Shown: piece by piece, positions 11,284-22,706 of the stretch
How positions within the stretch are numbered: position 1 is the stretch's first letter
Layout: every line of letters begins with the position of its first letter
From: Odontomyia ornata
Lineage: Eukaryota; Arthropoda; Insecta; Diptera; Stratiomyidae
Length of the DNA: 64,000 nucleotides
NCBI GenBank assembly: GCA_963969285.1
Contig: OZ017740.1
Location: 249,844,296-249,908,295, forward strand
Reading direction: 5' to 3'
Program-made: the position numbers and the translations under genes
The notes under the pieces: model-generated
Database searches by the model: none
What the model saw: the letters and a program-made list of their open reading frames with translations, nothing else
Told to the model about the DNA's origin: nothing

Positions 11284-12047
11284 AGTTGAGGGGGCCTTCC
11301 ACTCCCTGGCGGAGCTCCCAGCAACGGTGCGCCTGCCGTAAGCGCGTCAGCGAACCTCTCAACGTCCATCCTCCCAGTCCTCCATCCGAGGATTGAAGTT
11401 TGGGCATATGCACGCAGAGTGGCACCGTCGTGAATCTCAACCGCTATATACTGGTGATTACTAGCCGAGTAGTCCTCTAGTACTCGCCAGTTGTGTACTC
11501 TAGGTACCAGGGACTCCGAAGCGAGTGTCACATCGGGTATGGTTCCTACGCAACCCCAGCGGCGGAAAGTAGGGGTGTTACCAGTATTTAGGACAAAAAG
11601 CGCTGTTCTGGCCGCCATGTCCAAGATTTGCTTTCCCCTTGGGTCGGATTGTGGCATACCCCATTCAATGGCTCTAGCGTTGAAGTCTCCCCCGACTAGC
11701 ATGTGGCCCTCTGTGTTCGAGACAGCGTCCTCCAGGGCATCGAGTTTGGTTCGAAAAGATCGCATCGCCTCGTTAGGCGTCAGATAAACACTGAAATATG
11801 TTATCCCTGAACACCGCACCCACACAAAGCCATCCCCGCGTCCATGGCCCTGCACCTGGAGGCGGGCGCTGTCTCGAACCCAGATGGCCGAGGTACTAGA
11901 TTTGTCAGGGTACCACGCTTGCGAGTCCTTGTTATGGTGTTGCTCGCTCAGCAACAGGAGGTCAGCTTTCTTATCCCTCGCAAACTGCTCAAGTAGGTCC
12001 TGGGCGTTTGTGCTTCGGTGCAAATTGACCTGCAGGATACGGATCAT
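11284..12047 (-). pseudogene. R1-clade ORF2, N-terminal endonuclease domain
   Basis: Starts ATG at 12047 with MIRILQVNLHRS, the first motif of the EEP endonuclease. LLLLSEQHH carries the metal-binding Glu, GGDFNARAIEWG is the catalytic DFN motif, and SASNHQYI replaces the usual SDH, so the Asp is changed to Asn. The nuclease would nick the target DNA. The frame goes out of phase with the RT close to 11300 by a one-base indel. The start codon overlaps the ORF1 stop as ATGA (12044-12047), an arrangement associated with translation reinitiation in R1-clade elements such as SART1. Confidence 0.85.
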
Positions 12048-12875
12048 TTGAGTATCGATTTGGCTTTAGTTAGGGCCTCCTTGAAAACCCAGCATCTCCC
12101 TGTCCCCGGCTCATATTTGAGGTCGCCGGGTGCTAGCTTAGCATCCTTGCAAAGAATGCATTTTGCCTCGTTCGTGCACTCCTTCCTTTTGTGCCCCGTT
12201 TCACCACATTTGTAGCACAGAGATCTCCTGTCGGGTCCCCTACAGCCATACGCGGTGTGTCCGTATTCGAGGCATCTGAAGCAGCGGATAGGGATCGCTC
12301 TTCTCCGTACCGATCACCCAACCTATCTTAATTTTGCCCTTCGCCAGGATTTGCTGGGCATCTTTATCAGCTAGTTCGACAATAGCCATGCGTTGCCCCC
12401 TTGTGTTTTCACGTGTCAGTCTTGCCTTGACTTCACTTAAGCTGGGGAACTCCCTCCTGATGGCATCGTCTACTTCAGCTTTGTCCGTGACGCAGTCGAG
12501 GTCCCTGATTTCCAGGGTGGCCATTGGTTCGAGCGAGGCAACCGTTGCCACATCTCCAAGAACCTTTTGAACCGCGTCACGGAATGCATCTTTGTTTGTG
12601 GCCTCTGGCCCGAATTCCGCCAGCAGGCCACCGGTCCAGGTTGGTCGAACTGCTTTGATGGCAGTTTTGGTGTCGTCTGGCTTGACCGCTCCTTTAATTT
12701 CACGGAGGACATCTGCGTAGGTTTGGCCCTTAGTGGGTTTAATAAGCAGTGCCTCTCGCAAGGGTCTGCGCCGCGGTTTGCTTTTTGTTTTCTGCGGTAT
12801 ATCGGGGGGTTCTTTGTTCTTTTCGTGGTTGAGCTCTTTGTCTGTTTTTTCTAGGAGTAGTTTTTTGGCCGCTTT
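12044..12875 (-). pseudogene. R1-clade ORF1 (Gag-like) with three CCHC knuckles
   Basis: The upstream frame (from about 12875, in-frame TGA at 12876-12878) includes a Lys-rich N-terminus and the conserved RRM-like region (TLEIRDLDCV, ENTRGQRMAIVEL). A one-base indel near 12300 shifts into the frame with three zinc knuckles: CFRCLEYGHTAYGC, CYKCGETGHKRKEC and CILCKD. The frame ends at the TGA shared with the ORF2 start. The protein would package element RNA. No convincing start codon remains, so the 5' end of ORF1 is damaged. Confidence 0.8.
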
Positions 12876-13334
12876 TCACGCTGTCTTGTTTCGCACCACA
12901 TGAAACTCCTCGCCTGGAGTGTCAATTTCGTTTATACCTTAAAAAAGTGCGGAGTTTCAAAAGAAATTGCAAAATAAGGAAAAAAAGTAAAAGTGTATCA
13001 AAAATTGTTTTCGAGTTAAAACACCACCGGGGGAAGGGAAGGTTGCTCGCAAGAATAAATAACATCAATTGGCCAATGCACGAGTGTGACCCGGGAAGTG
13101 TGCGTGGAATTAGCGCAGGCTATTTTTTGCCGAGCTCTACAAGCGATCCCGGTTGAGGGCCTTGGGGTCCCGACTAGCCCGTGGAGGCGTGGTAGTTAGC
13201 ACCACTCGCCAACCCTAGAATTGCCCCCAGGAGTCAATTGGCGAGCTTGGGCACCCCCGGAACGGTCCCTCCACCAGGATAATCACTGGTGGCCCTTATT
13301 CGGCTCGTCGAGCCGGGTATCAGCACTTCCACAG

Positions 13335-13700
13335 ATTTGTCCTAACACCACTAATTTACACTGAGGAGAACTAACTGAATTAAAAAACTGACGAGAACTT
13401 ACGCGGATTGAGATCCCCAATGGGAAGGATCTTTACGCACTCCAGGCCAAATCTAAGCCTTCCGCCAACACTGCGCACTCCAGGTGCAAAAGCACTGCTG
13501 AAACACTTTACACGACACAAATTCTAGTTCAAAAGTAGTTGATGCAAATTATTATTCAAAAGTAATTTAATGCAAATTATTATTCAAAAGTATTTATCAA
13601 GTCTTAACACTTACACCGTTTCTTACTTGGTACGATGGGGGCCCCGCCGATGACCGAAGTCCTCGCTCTTCAACTCAATATGCCTGATCTGAGCAGTTTT
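13335..13700. other. Short tandem-rich unassigned DNA
   Basis: Contains imperfect direct repeats (TTGATGCAAATTATTATTCAAAAGTA-type unit repeated near 13540-13595). No gene seen. Confidence 0.5.
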
Positions 13701-14600
13701 TTCGTTCTCCTAATGGGTTGATCTTTTACCAGATATTCACGATGTTTACTTTCTCCTCCTGAGAATGGGTGATCGCTGCTTGTTGGTTCGCTAGATATTC
13801 TTCGTTGGCCAAAAATGCGTGAAAAAAGAGATCGTTTCCATCGTCGCTGGCCCTTTTATCGACTTGGCCCAACGGCTCTTTGACTTGAGTTGAAGAACTC
13901 AAGTTCAAGGCCACAGCATTCATCACGGCTGCTCAACCTTGCAGCGTTTATCTTGGGCGCAAACCCAGTTTTTCTACTTGCTGGCCATCTTCCTTTCGCG
14001 CACTGTACTGTGTTATCAGTAACATCCTTACCGATTGTTTTGATTGCAATGTCAGTTGTGTTGATGCTAGTGACTCCGTGCGCGTATGTTTACGTTCGAC
14101 GCGAGTTAATTTAAAGCGATTGTGTACACCGTAGTTGTGTCCGTGAAGGGATGTGTCGGGTGGTCAGCCCGAGAATCTCGTAAGTATATCATTTTTCGAT
14201 AAATACTCTTGTCCTGCACTCAATTGACGTAGGGTATTCCACTTCATTTCTGATTTTAGCGATTCTCCAGCGTCGCATGCTATCAGCACGGGTGTTTGGT
14301 CGTGAGGATGAATTTCGATGTAAAGATGGAAACTTGTATCGATGCCAGATATCAATGAAATGGCCACAATGGTTGCCTCCATCATTCGGATGAAGAGAAT
14401 TGCGATGAGTGACCATTATCAGTTCCAGAATGGTTTCTTTGTGCCGACAATGTAACCTGCTTATCGCTCAAATTTGTCTGCGATAGAAATAACGATGAAA
14501 TCGAGGCTCGTATGTTGATCCATTAAAGTTTGGCTACTTGTTTAGTTGGAAAAGTGACAGTGCGGCGCTGAGAAGGAAGTCTCGCTCGCCATTCAGCCAA
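13700..14600 (-). pseudogene. Unidentified coding-like block, partly duplicated at 43.6 kb
   Basis: Minus-strand frames here look coding. About 14065-13860 encodes QCAKGRWPASRKTG, then NAARLSSRDECCGLELEFF. A second copy at 43604-43797 (plus) encodes CAQGRWPPKTEFESKGNAV and SSRGGYCGLELGFFASS. Amino-acid positions are better conserved than would be expected for non-coding DNA. Another minus-strand frame at 14385-14164 (MMEATIVAISLISG...) is also open. The family is not recognised. Stops and frame changes make the block non-functional. Confidence 0.35.
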
Positions 14601-14800
14601 GGATACCCTTTTGATTTCGTTTTTGTTTTTTTTACCTTCCCATTTCAATTAGTTTGAACGCTACATCGTTAACTAATAGCGATATGTTTCCAAATGTGTT
14701 CTGCGTTTGCACTCATGTATGCATTTGCATACGTATTCTCATTACGAGTCAATCTTTTGTTCATTATCGATCGCATAACAAATATATGCGAAACAATACA

Positions 14801-15430
14801 TCACTTGGAACTTCGTGAGTCTTGTAAATAGTCTTTATATTGATTGGCACGGCCCGAACGAGCACGATTATTATTTGCAACTGGGCCAACTCTGCCATTA
14901 TTGATACCGTTGCCACTATCAGTCGTGTCACGCCTTTCTCGCGCTGTATTGTTCAGAGTCTTTTGCTCTTTAGTTTCGCGGCTGTTGCAGTTTGGGTTAC
15001 TTTTGTAACGATGAGTGGTGTCGTGATCTTCATTTGATCCTGAGATGTGTTGTGTCGTTTTCGCTGTGGAATAAGTGACTGCGATATCCTTCTTCTTATC
15101 CCTATCGTCATTGATGAGTGGTTGCTGCTGTTAGTGTTGTTGTTTCTCGTTACCAGCGAGGGTCGGTGATGAAGACTCAGATGTTTTACAGTCTTTCACC
15201 GTCACTAAATTCTCCTTTTGATGTTGTGCTACCTGAGCATAACTCAACCTTGTTGCATTACCACTAGCAGCGAACACGACTCCATCAGTTGATTGCGGTG
15301 ATAGTGGAGAGTTAATAATATTTGCATTAAGGATTGGCTATTTTCAGACAAAATTGCAGTCGTAGCAGGGCTTATGGACAACTTTTGTTTACCCGCTTGA
15401 TTTTCCGACATTTCTGGATTGTTTTTCTTG
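14801..15430 (-). pseudogene. La-related protein (LARP4-type) C-terminal gene fragment
   Basis: The minus strand encodes MSENQAGKQKLSISPATTAI, then after a one-base frameshift near 15330 SPLSPQSTDGVVFAASGNA and TRLSYAQVAQHQKENL, a motif I recall from the C-terminal half of LARP4/LARP4B-type proteins. A Ser/Asn/Gln-rich tail runs to a stop at 14801-14803, ending YKDYLQDS. A TAA interrupts a Gln run near 15145. LARP4 proteins bind poly(A) mRNA and PABP; the La and RRM domains are not present here. An A-rich stretch (minus strand, 14632-14610) some 170 nt after the stop is compatible with a processed pseudogene. Confidence 0.6.
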
Positions 15431-15983
15431 ATAAACCTTTTCCAAACCCATCATTTTAGCTAGCTGCTACAATCAGATTATAAGATTTGCAGATACAGAT
15501 TTAAAAGGTGTTAATAAAATGATACGTTCTTCATTTTCTTTTTCGATGGTTCTCTAAAATCAATCGTGCTTATTTCGGCAAACATTTCTTTCGGCTTTAA
15601 TTACTGCTATATTGAGTTTCAATTGAACCTTAAAGTTGTCCCCCTCTTAATATTTAATACCTGACATTATTTAATGCTAATGATTTACATCGGTTATCCT
15701 AACCTCACTTTAATCCCTCCCACCAGTACTTCAGTGGTAATCTTCCGACTAAACTGTTGGAGTGCAAGGAATCCTTCCTTTCTAGGAATGGTTTTGAGGT
15801 TTAATTTATATTTCGTAACAGTAGGCCTCCTTAGTAGTTACGTTAGGTGACAGAGGTTAGTCGAAATCGCTATAATTTTGGCTGATAAACATTGTTTTAT
15901 TAATTATATGGAAAATTGCTTCTTTTGTTTGTTATTTCACGATTCCAAAGTGAATTCCTTTCGTATAAAGGAAACTTGTAGTG
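15431..15983. other. Unassigned AT-rich DNA
   Basis: No gene or known repeat recognised. Confidence 0.4.
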
Positions 15984-17974
15984 TTTTTAGGGTTTTGTAC
16001 TAAAATACACAATCCTATTGCAATCACAACCTGTGTCCGTCTGTCCGTCCGTCTATATGTCACAGCACTTTTTCTCCGAAACTATAGAAGCTACAGCCAT
16101 GAAACTTCGTGGAAAGGTCAGAAGTGGTGACTTCATAAAGGGAGGTGACCCTTTAAAAAAAATTACACAATTGGTGTCATTAGAAAGACCTCAATGAGAT
16201 CTTTTCAAAACGAGTCTTAAAATTGCCTTATCAGTACCGAGGTGGGCAGGGGAAGGGGAAATGTACGAACTTTTCGCGTAACTCCCCTTCGCGACTGGAT
16301 ACCTGTGATCCGAAAAATCTAAAAAAAATCATGAATGTAGGTCTTTATAAGTACAATAACAACAAATACGTGAGAAGTCGAAATTCGCTCAGCTTTGTTA
16401 GTAATTGTATGATTTACCGATTTTATGTTTTCTTCAATAAAATCTTAATGGTACCATCAAATTCAATAAAATTCAATACAACGATGACTATTTATAAGTC
16501 TAATCTGTCCTGAAAGTTTCACAAAGATCGAATGGTATTTAACGAAGTTAGAGCGATTTGAATTTTCCGTATCACTATGGAAACATATGGCTATGAAACA
16601 ATAAGCGCTTTTTACCGACTCAGACACTATAGCTTTGCTAGGATTCGCATGAAAGTTTCAGGGATGATAGGTATCATAAATATCTTTGAGAATTTATATA
16701 GCTAGTGGTATTAGTAATCGTAAAACAAAATAGTGGCCGTTTTAAATGAGAAAATTAAATAGTTTTGAGTTATTTTTCCCCCAACTTCAATGTTTAAGAT
16801 GCATGTTTTTAACACTTGGTTCAATTTAATGAATGACTGAAGATGAGTACCTACAATTAATACTCATAGGTGTAATGAGTCGAGGAGGCAGGAGAGAGCT
16901 CCTAGCAAAAGAGCTTTGTAACCATTCTAGAATTCGAAAAAATAGGCCATGAATTGATGATTACAGTACAGGGGAGCGGCCCCTGAAAAAAAATTTCTTC
17001 AAAGGTAGCCGATATGAGTATCGAATGAAAGGTCTATATTGGAACTTTTCAAAACAGTTCTTAAACTGAAAGTTTTTGCTTCAGTGGGGGCAGGGTGTGT
17101 TTCCTCCCTCACGAATGGACACCTATGACCTAAAAAATCTGAAAACATTATCAAGGGAAATATATATGAGTATAACAATTGTAATATACATAGGCAGTCG
17201 AGCAGCCCCGTGGTGATCAGGAGTGGCTGCTCCTGAAAATATAAGGTGGTCACCCCGTCGAAACTGCTTAGTTTGTTGTTTTACTAGTGTAAAGTAAACT
17301 GCATCCGTCAAGTTTCCATCCTTTAGGCAGCGATGAGTGGTTCACTTCAGCCACTTTAACATCTTTAGGTTTGACATTCCCCTTGTAATGCAACGACCTT
17401 CTTCGGTGAAAGTAACGGTTGCTTTTTGTGTAATGTTTGCGTTTGTCTCAAGCCTCCGTGTCCGCTAACTTTAACGAGGCAAAAAATATTGAGTTACTGT
17501 ACAGTAGCTTAATTGTCACCTAATAGAACTTTTCTAAAGACAATGAAAATTGATCGTTGCGTCTTGTAGAGTAGAGTACGCGTGATAAGTATTTTGTAGT
17601 GTAGCTTCGTGGCTCGACAAAAACCCGCCTCATATGATCCCGCAAATGCTAGTCGTCAAGCACGCGTACGCGGTCGTTAAGCGAAGCTAGTTAGCTGAGC
17701 TCGGTGTTGTTTATAGCTCGCTGACACTTATGCCAGACCATCGGCACCCGTGTCCTACACGGGCATTAAGAAAATCATAACACAATAACAAATACCTCAG
17801 AAGTCAAAATTCGTTCAACTTTGTTAATAATAGTATGATCTTCGAATTTCATATTTTCTCCAATAAAATCGTCTTTGACATGTTTTTGATTTTATTCGTT
17901 GCCGCTGGCTGCATTTTGTAAGTTGAGTACAAAACCCTTCTGACATGATCGTAGGTCTGTCTACCCAACTTGTT
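15984..17974 (-). mobile_element. Family H element, full length, with an internal insertion
   Basis: Reverse complement of the copy at 39128-40640, end to end. The left edge has the hairpin AGGGTTTTGTACTAAAATAC plus a partly decayed complementary arm, then a TCCG-rich tract, the gene-less body, and at the right edge the GAGTACAAAACCC / GACATGATCGTAGG / CTACCCAACTTG terminus. Interrupted by an unrelated ~590-bp block (17183-17775). No ORF of its own, so non-autonomous. Confidence 0.75.
17183..17775. mobile_element. Insertion within the family H element
   Basis: The flanking H sequence is continuous in other copies (around 39310-39340). Here it is split between GAGTATAACAA and ATAACAAATACC, leaving a possible 6-bp duplication TAACAA. 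The insert is more GC-rich, has no long ORF, and near its right end carries a perfect hairpin CCCGTGT-CCT-ACACGGG (about 17748-17764). Type unknown. Confidence 0.5.
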
Positions 17975-18435
17975 TATCAATTTATTTGGAAAATGCAATT
18001 TTGTTTTTCAGGAAGTGTAACGGGTTGGCTTGGGGAAATATTGCGCGTGGGGCTACATTTTGTGAGTTTGAATCTTCGGTGGTGTTTGAGTGGCGAAGCG
18101 TTGGTTGAAGGAGAAAGGGTCCACCCCGAGCGGTGAGTGTTTTGTGCACTTTAGTTTGAAGAGTGTTCTTGGCACGATTTTCGGCAAACCGCCTTACTCG
18201 CTGGGCGGTCAAGTGTGGGGCCTAGGCCAACGCAACGAGTTGGCGGCCACATCCAGCTGCAATGAGTCTGGACGCAGGGCCATCGCTGCCAAAGCACCCC
18301 AAGAGTCAGGGGTAACAAACTTCCTGGTAAAAATTTGTGTCATAGAAGCAATAATTATGAAGTGCTGGCCATTAAGGCTACATAATCCAAAAAACAACTT
18401 TGACGAACTGACAGGCAAATAAACTTTTAGAAAAA
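17975..18435. other. Unassigned DNA
   Basis: Moderately GC-rich; short open frames without recognisable domains. Confidence 0.35.
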
Positions 18436-18640
18436 AAGAAAACTGACTTCAAAATGCCCTAAAAATGATGAAATAAATTTTATGGAAGCGGTGTCATATA
18501 ATTTTTCCCCGATTCTTATGTGATGGTGCAGATATTGGAAGTATTTACGTTGAAATGGGGAAATGGATTAGGCATCGCACCCATAAAACTTATTTCATCA
18601 TTTTCAGGGCATTTTGAAGTCGGCTTCCTTTTTTATGAAG
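18436..18640. repeat. Fold-back (MITE-like) inverted repeat
   Basis: The left arm (about 18440-18490) contains GACTTCAAAATGCCCTAAAA and ATGATGAAATAA. The right arm (about 18583-18637) is its reverse complement (TTATTTCATCATTTT, then AGGGCATTTTGAAGTCGG). The arms are about 50 bp, separated by about 95 bp, and match at nearly every position. No coding capacity. Confidence 0.75.
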
Positions 18641-19235
18641 AGTTTTTTATTTCACCCTTTTCAGTGACAATTTTTTTTCATTTCAAACCTTTCAAACCTC
18701 AGTTTCTTGAATATATTGTACCATGTATATTAAAATATAATTTTTTACTGCGATTCAAAAACCACTATGGCTGAAATCTGCAGCGTTCATAGGAATCGAA
18801 TTTAGTTCTGATATGTCTAATACATGGTCTCATCAACATTTACCTTGATTTTATGTTTCATAAAAATCCAATATAAATAGTAGCTTTGAGAATTTTTCAA
18901 ATTTCGAACTTTGCCTAGCAGCCATTTTGATGTCCTCACCTGCCCCTGAAGGGCTTTTTCATTGTTCTACTTTTTTCGACCTTTAAGCGGCCGCCATTTT
19001 TCGACTTTGTATTTTTTATTGTAAGCTTTATCACACACTCTAATAAATCTTTGTACCACTTTTGGTACAAACCGGAGCTATACTTTGGTCAGAACAAAAA
19101 TTACGGGTTTTCATCTATAACAACCTCTACATTGTTTTTGCTTAACCAATTTGAATTATTAGCAATACTAGTCGAAATATTTCTGAAACTTTGGCGATAA
19201 TCAAAGCGAAATTGCGACCTACAGGCACACATTCA
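18641..19235. other. Unassigned AT-rich DNA
   Basis: Contains short motifs of the CGCCATTTT / AAAATGGC type also present at 8.0 and 46.0 kb, but no clear element or gene. Confidence 0.4.
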
Positions 19236-19270
19236 ATTTCACACACATACACACACACACACACACATAT
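19236..19270. repeat. (CA)n microsatellite
   Basis: ACACAC repeat ending CATAT, directly followed by an LTR start TGTCGCG. Confidence 0.9.
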
Positions 19271-19829
19271 TGTCGCGTTTTGTGGTTTGCGGCCAATAAT
19301 TTTAATGTTCCGGGAAAGTGGAAACGCAATGTCTTTTAAATTAAATTAAAAGAGTTTATTTAATTACTTAAAAATGCACAATCACTTATTTAACTATTTC
19401 ACAATTTTAATTTTCACTATTAAAAGTCTAACTTTCACTTGTCCATAAATTTCTATCGCAACTGTCTTCTGAAATCACTTCACACTCAAACAATCAATAT
19501 CGCCTGTACTTCGCGCACCACTATATCGCAGTTTTCTATCGCGGTTGTAATGAATCCTCCCATTCATTCAGCTCGCCTTTATATAGGGTCTCTAGTCATT
19601 CAACCCAGTTCTCGTACATTGGCAAATCAGCGGGAACATTCGAGCAGCGTAATGAATGGAGCAGTGAATCACTTTCAGATGTTGATGCTTGGTGGGTTTT
19701 CGAGTATGTTCGTTTTGTTGATCATGATCAATGGGTTTTCGAGTACATTCGTTTTGTTGATCATGATCTTCTTAACGATTGTGAAAATAATTGCGACAGT
19801 AACTCACAAAATTATTCGTGCAGGTAACA
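19271..19829 (-). repeat. Solo LTR of the gypsy-like family (LTR A)
   Basis: 559 bp from TGTCGCG to GTAACA, homologous to 2426-2910. Longer because of a tandem duplication of a ~46-bp segment (GGGTTTTCGAGTAYRTTCG...GATCATGATC) near 19690-19770. Flanked by microsatellite on both sides, with no internal region. Confidence 0.85.
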
Positions 19830-19995
<166 letters not shown>

Positions 19996-20501
19996 TGTCG
20001 CGTGTTATGGTTCGCGGCCAATAATTTTAACGCTCTCGGGAAAGTGAAACCCACTGCCTTTTAAATTAAGTTAGAAGAGTTTATTTACTAAAAATGTACA
20101 ATCATTAATTTTAACCATTTCACCCATTTTGCTTTTCACGTGTCTATAAATTTTTAATTCAATTGTCTTAACTATCGACTTATATTGCCTTTAATCTCCA
20201 CACTATCGCAGTTCTTACTATCGTGGTTTTACTCTACTCCCCATTCACTCAGCTCGGCTTTGTACCTGTATAGGGTATCTAGTCATTCAATCCATTTCTC
20301 GTACATTGGCAAATGTTCTGACGAGAACTATCTGGAATATTCGAGCAATCCTGAATGGCCGCAGTCACGTCACTTCCAGATATTGATCATGCTTGGTGGG
20401 TTCTTGTGCTTTTGAGTACATTTGTGTATTGATCATGATGTCATTGATAGTTGCAACAACAATGGCGACAGTAGCTTGCAGAATTATTTGCACCAGTAGC
20501 A
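19996..20501 (-). repeat. 3' LTR (LTR B)
   Basis: 506 bp, TGTCGCG...GTAGCA on the plus strand; homologous to 2426-2910. Inner edge adjoins a polypurine tract. Confidence 0.85.
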
Positions 20502-20514
20502 CTGCCCCCACCTC
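20502..20514 (-). other. Polypurine tract
   Basis: The minus strand reads GAGGTGGGGGCAG directly before the 3' LTR, the position expected for plus-strand DNA priming. Confidence 0.75.
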
Positions 20515-20559
20515 AGTTCTTTTCGCCCTGAAAAGATGTGTCGCCAGTTGTAGTCAAGT

Positions 20560-21745
20560 CTCCCTGAATGTAATAAGAGGCAAGACGATTTTCATTTTGG
20601 CTCTCAGTTTACGGTGTTTCTGTGTGCGATATATGACGTCGTTGATTCGCTTTGTAACTCGGTATTGTCCCTCGCAATCATGCTGCAACTTTGGAGATCT
20701 ACCCTTCCGCCGTTGTGGGCTATATAACCACACCAATTCACCTTACTGGAGATCAGTCGAATTCGCCTATAGATCATACTTGGTCTTCATGTGGTCAGTA
20801 TCTGATTCGAGGTGTTTTCGCACTGTCCGATGTATCTGGTTCAACCGTTGCCTCAGCCCACTTGCGCACTCCCAGATCGTTTGGGGTTCCGAACTTTATA
20901 TCAGCCGGCAGACGAATAGTTTTTCCAAAAATGGCTTTGACTGGGACTTGACCCGTCGATGCATGTTCGGTAGCTCTTTACGCCATCGAAAATAGTGGGA
21001 TGTGTCGGTCCCCGTCCCTTTGGCTCTCGTCAACCATCTTGGCCAGGTGTTTATTGAGTTTACCTCTGAAACGTTCAACCATCCCATCGGATTGGGGATG
21101 CAGTGGTGTTGTCCTCGTTTTGCGTATTCTCAGCAGTTTGCAAATTCGTCAAAAACTAGTAACTCAAAGTTTCTGCCTTGATCCGAATGTCGTTCACAAG
21201 GTACGCCGTAACTACTGACCCAATTTAACACTAGCTGTTCGGCTACAGTAGTTGCTTCCTGGTTGGGAATGGGGTAGACCTCGGGCAACTTGCTGAAATA
21301 ATCGGCCATTTCCCCATTTGAATTCAGGAAAGGGTCCTGCGATGTCAACATCAATCCTTTCAAATGGTACACCCACGTTGTATGTTTGAATTCGTCTTCT
21401 CAGTTGTCGCTTTGAATCTTTGACGGAAGTGCAAATTGTGCATCTGCGACACCATTCCTCTTCGTCTTCTCGAACGTGGAGCCAGTAAAACCTTTCCCGC
21501 AATTTCGCTAAGGTCTTGTTAACGCCAAGGTGGCCTCCAGAGGATCCTTCATGCATTTCCTTAAACACATCGTGAATTCGGCTTTTGGGAAGTATAGTTT
21601 GTATCCTATAGGAGTTGCCATCCGTGCCTTCCAATTCCCCCTTGAGTACGTCACCCTCCTCCTGAAGGGAGTTCCATTGTGCCCAATAGCTTTTTAGGGT
21701 TGCGCCATGCATTGAAACATCCTTCCACTCAGGTCTTGCAATCAT
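20560..21745 (-). pseudogene. gypsy-like integrase remnant
   Basis: The minus-strand frame 21745-21212 has an H2C2 zinc-binding domain (HLGVNKTLAKLRERFYWLHV, CRRCTICTSVK) and the first part of the catalytic core (FERIDVDIAGPFPEF). After a frameshift, 21372-21130 has VSSYGVPCERHSDQGRNFE with the second catalytic Asp. Another frame near 21090-20880 has the HPQSDG...VER and C-terminal residues. It would insert cDNA into chromosomes, but several frameshifts inactivate it. The upstream pol is deleted. Confidence 0.8.
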
Positions 21746-22474
<729 letters not shown>

Positions 22475-22702
22475 GTGTGTGTGTATAGATGTATGAATTT
22501 ATATAAAAACGTAAACTTAACTATGCAATCAACATCAAGGAATTTAAGTAAAAATATCTTTCTTAACCGTATCACTCGTTCACGTTTATTCAATGCTCAT
22601 CACCTTCGTTTTCAGTTAACAATGGCACATAATTTTCATGAAAGTTACATGAAAATTATACCCTATAGTTCATTGAAAACTTGACGATGCATTTTCATGT
22701 TC

Positions 22703-22706
22703 ATCT
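22703..22706. other. Target-site duplication ATCT (left)
   Basis: ATCT at 22703-22706 matches ATCT at 32697-32700, bracketing the complete gypsy element. 4 bp is typical for this class. Confidence 0.8.

Larger units (their letters stand above)
8834..13330 (-). mobile_element. R1-clade non-LTR retrotransposon, nearly full length
   Basis: Minus strand. It contains a 5' UTR (about 13330-12880), ORF1 with CCHC knuckles, ORF2 with an apurinic-like endonuclease, reverse transcriptase and C-terminal cysteine motif, a 3' UTR, and a poly-A tail (poly-T at 8834-8842). ORF1 and ORF2 overlap as ATGA. One frameshift in ORF1, one at the EN/RT border and one stop before the C-terminal domain make it inactive, but only a few changes separate it from an intact element. 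The same family is present as a decayed copy at 49.3-50.9 kb and a 121-bp 3' fragment at 59.78 kb. It is not in 28S rDNA. Confidence 0.9.

Noticed and set aside
13890..14114. A plus-strand ORF with hydrophobic segments suggesting a membrane protein
   Set aside because: It is antisense to the minus-strand coding-like block that has a second copy at 43.6 kb; probably a shadow frame.
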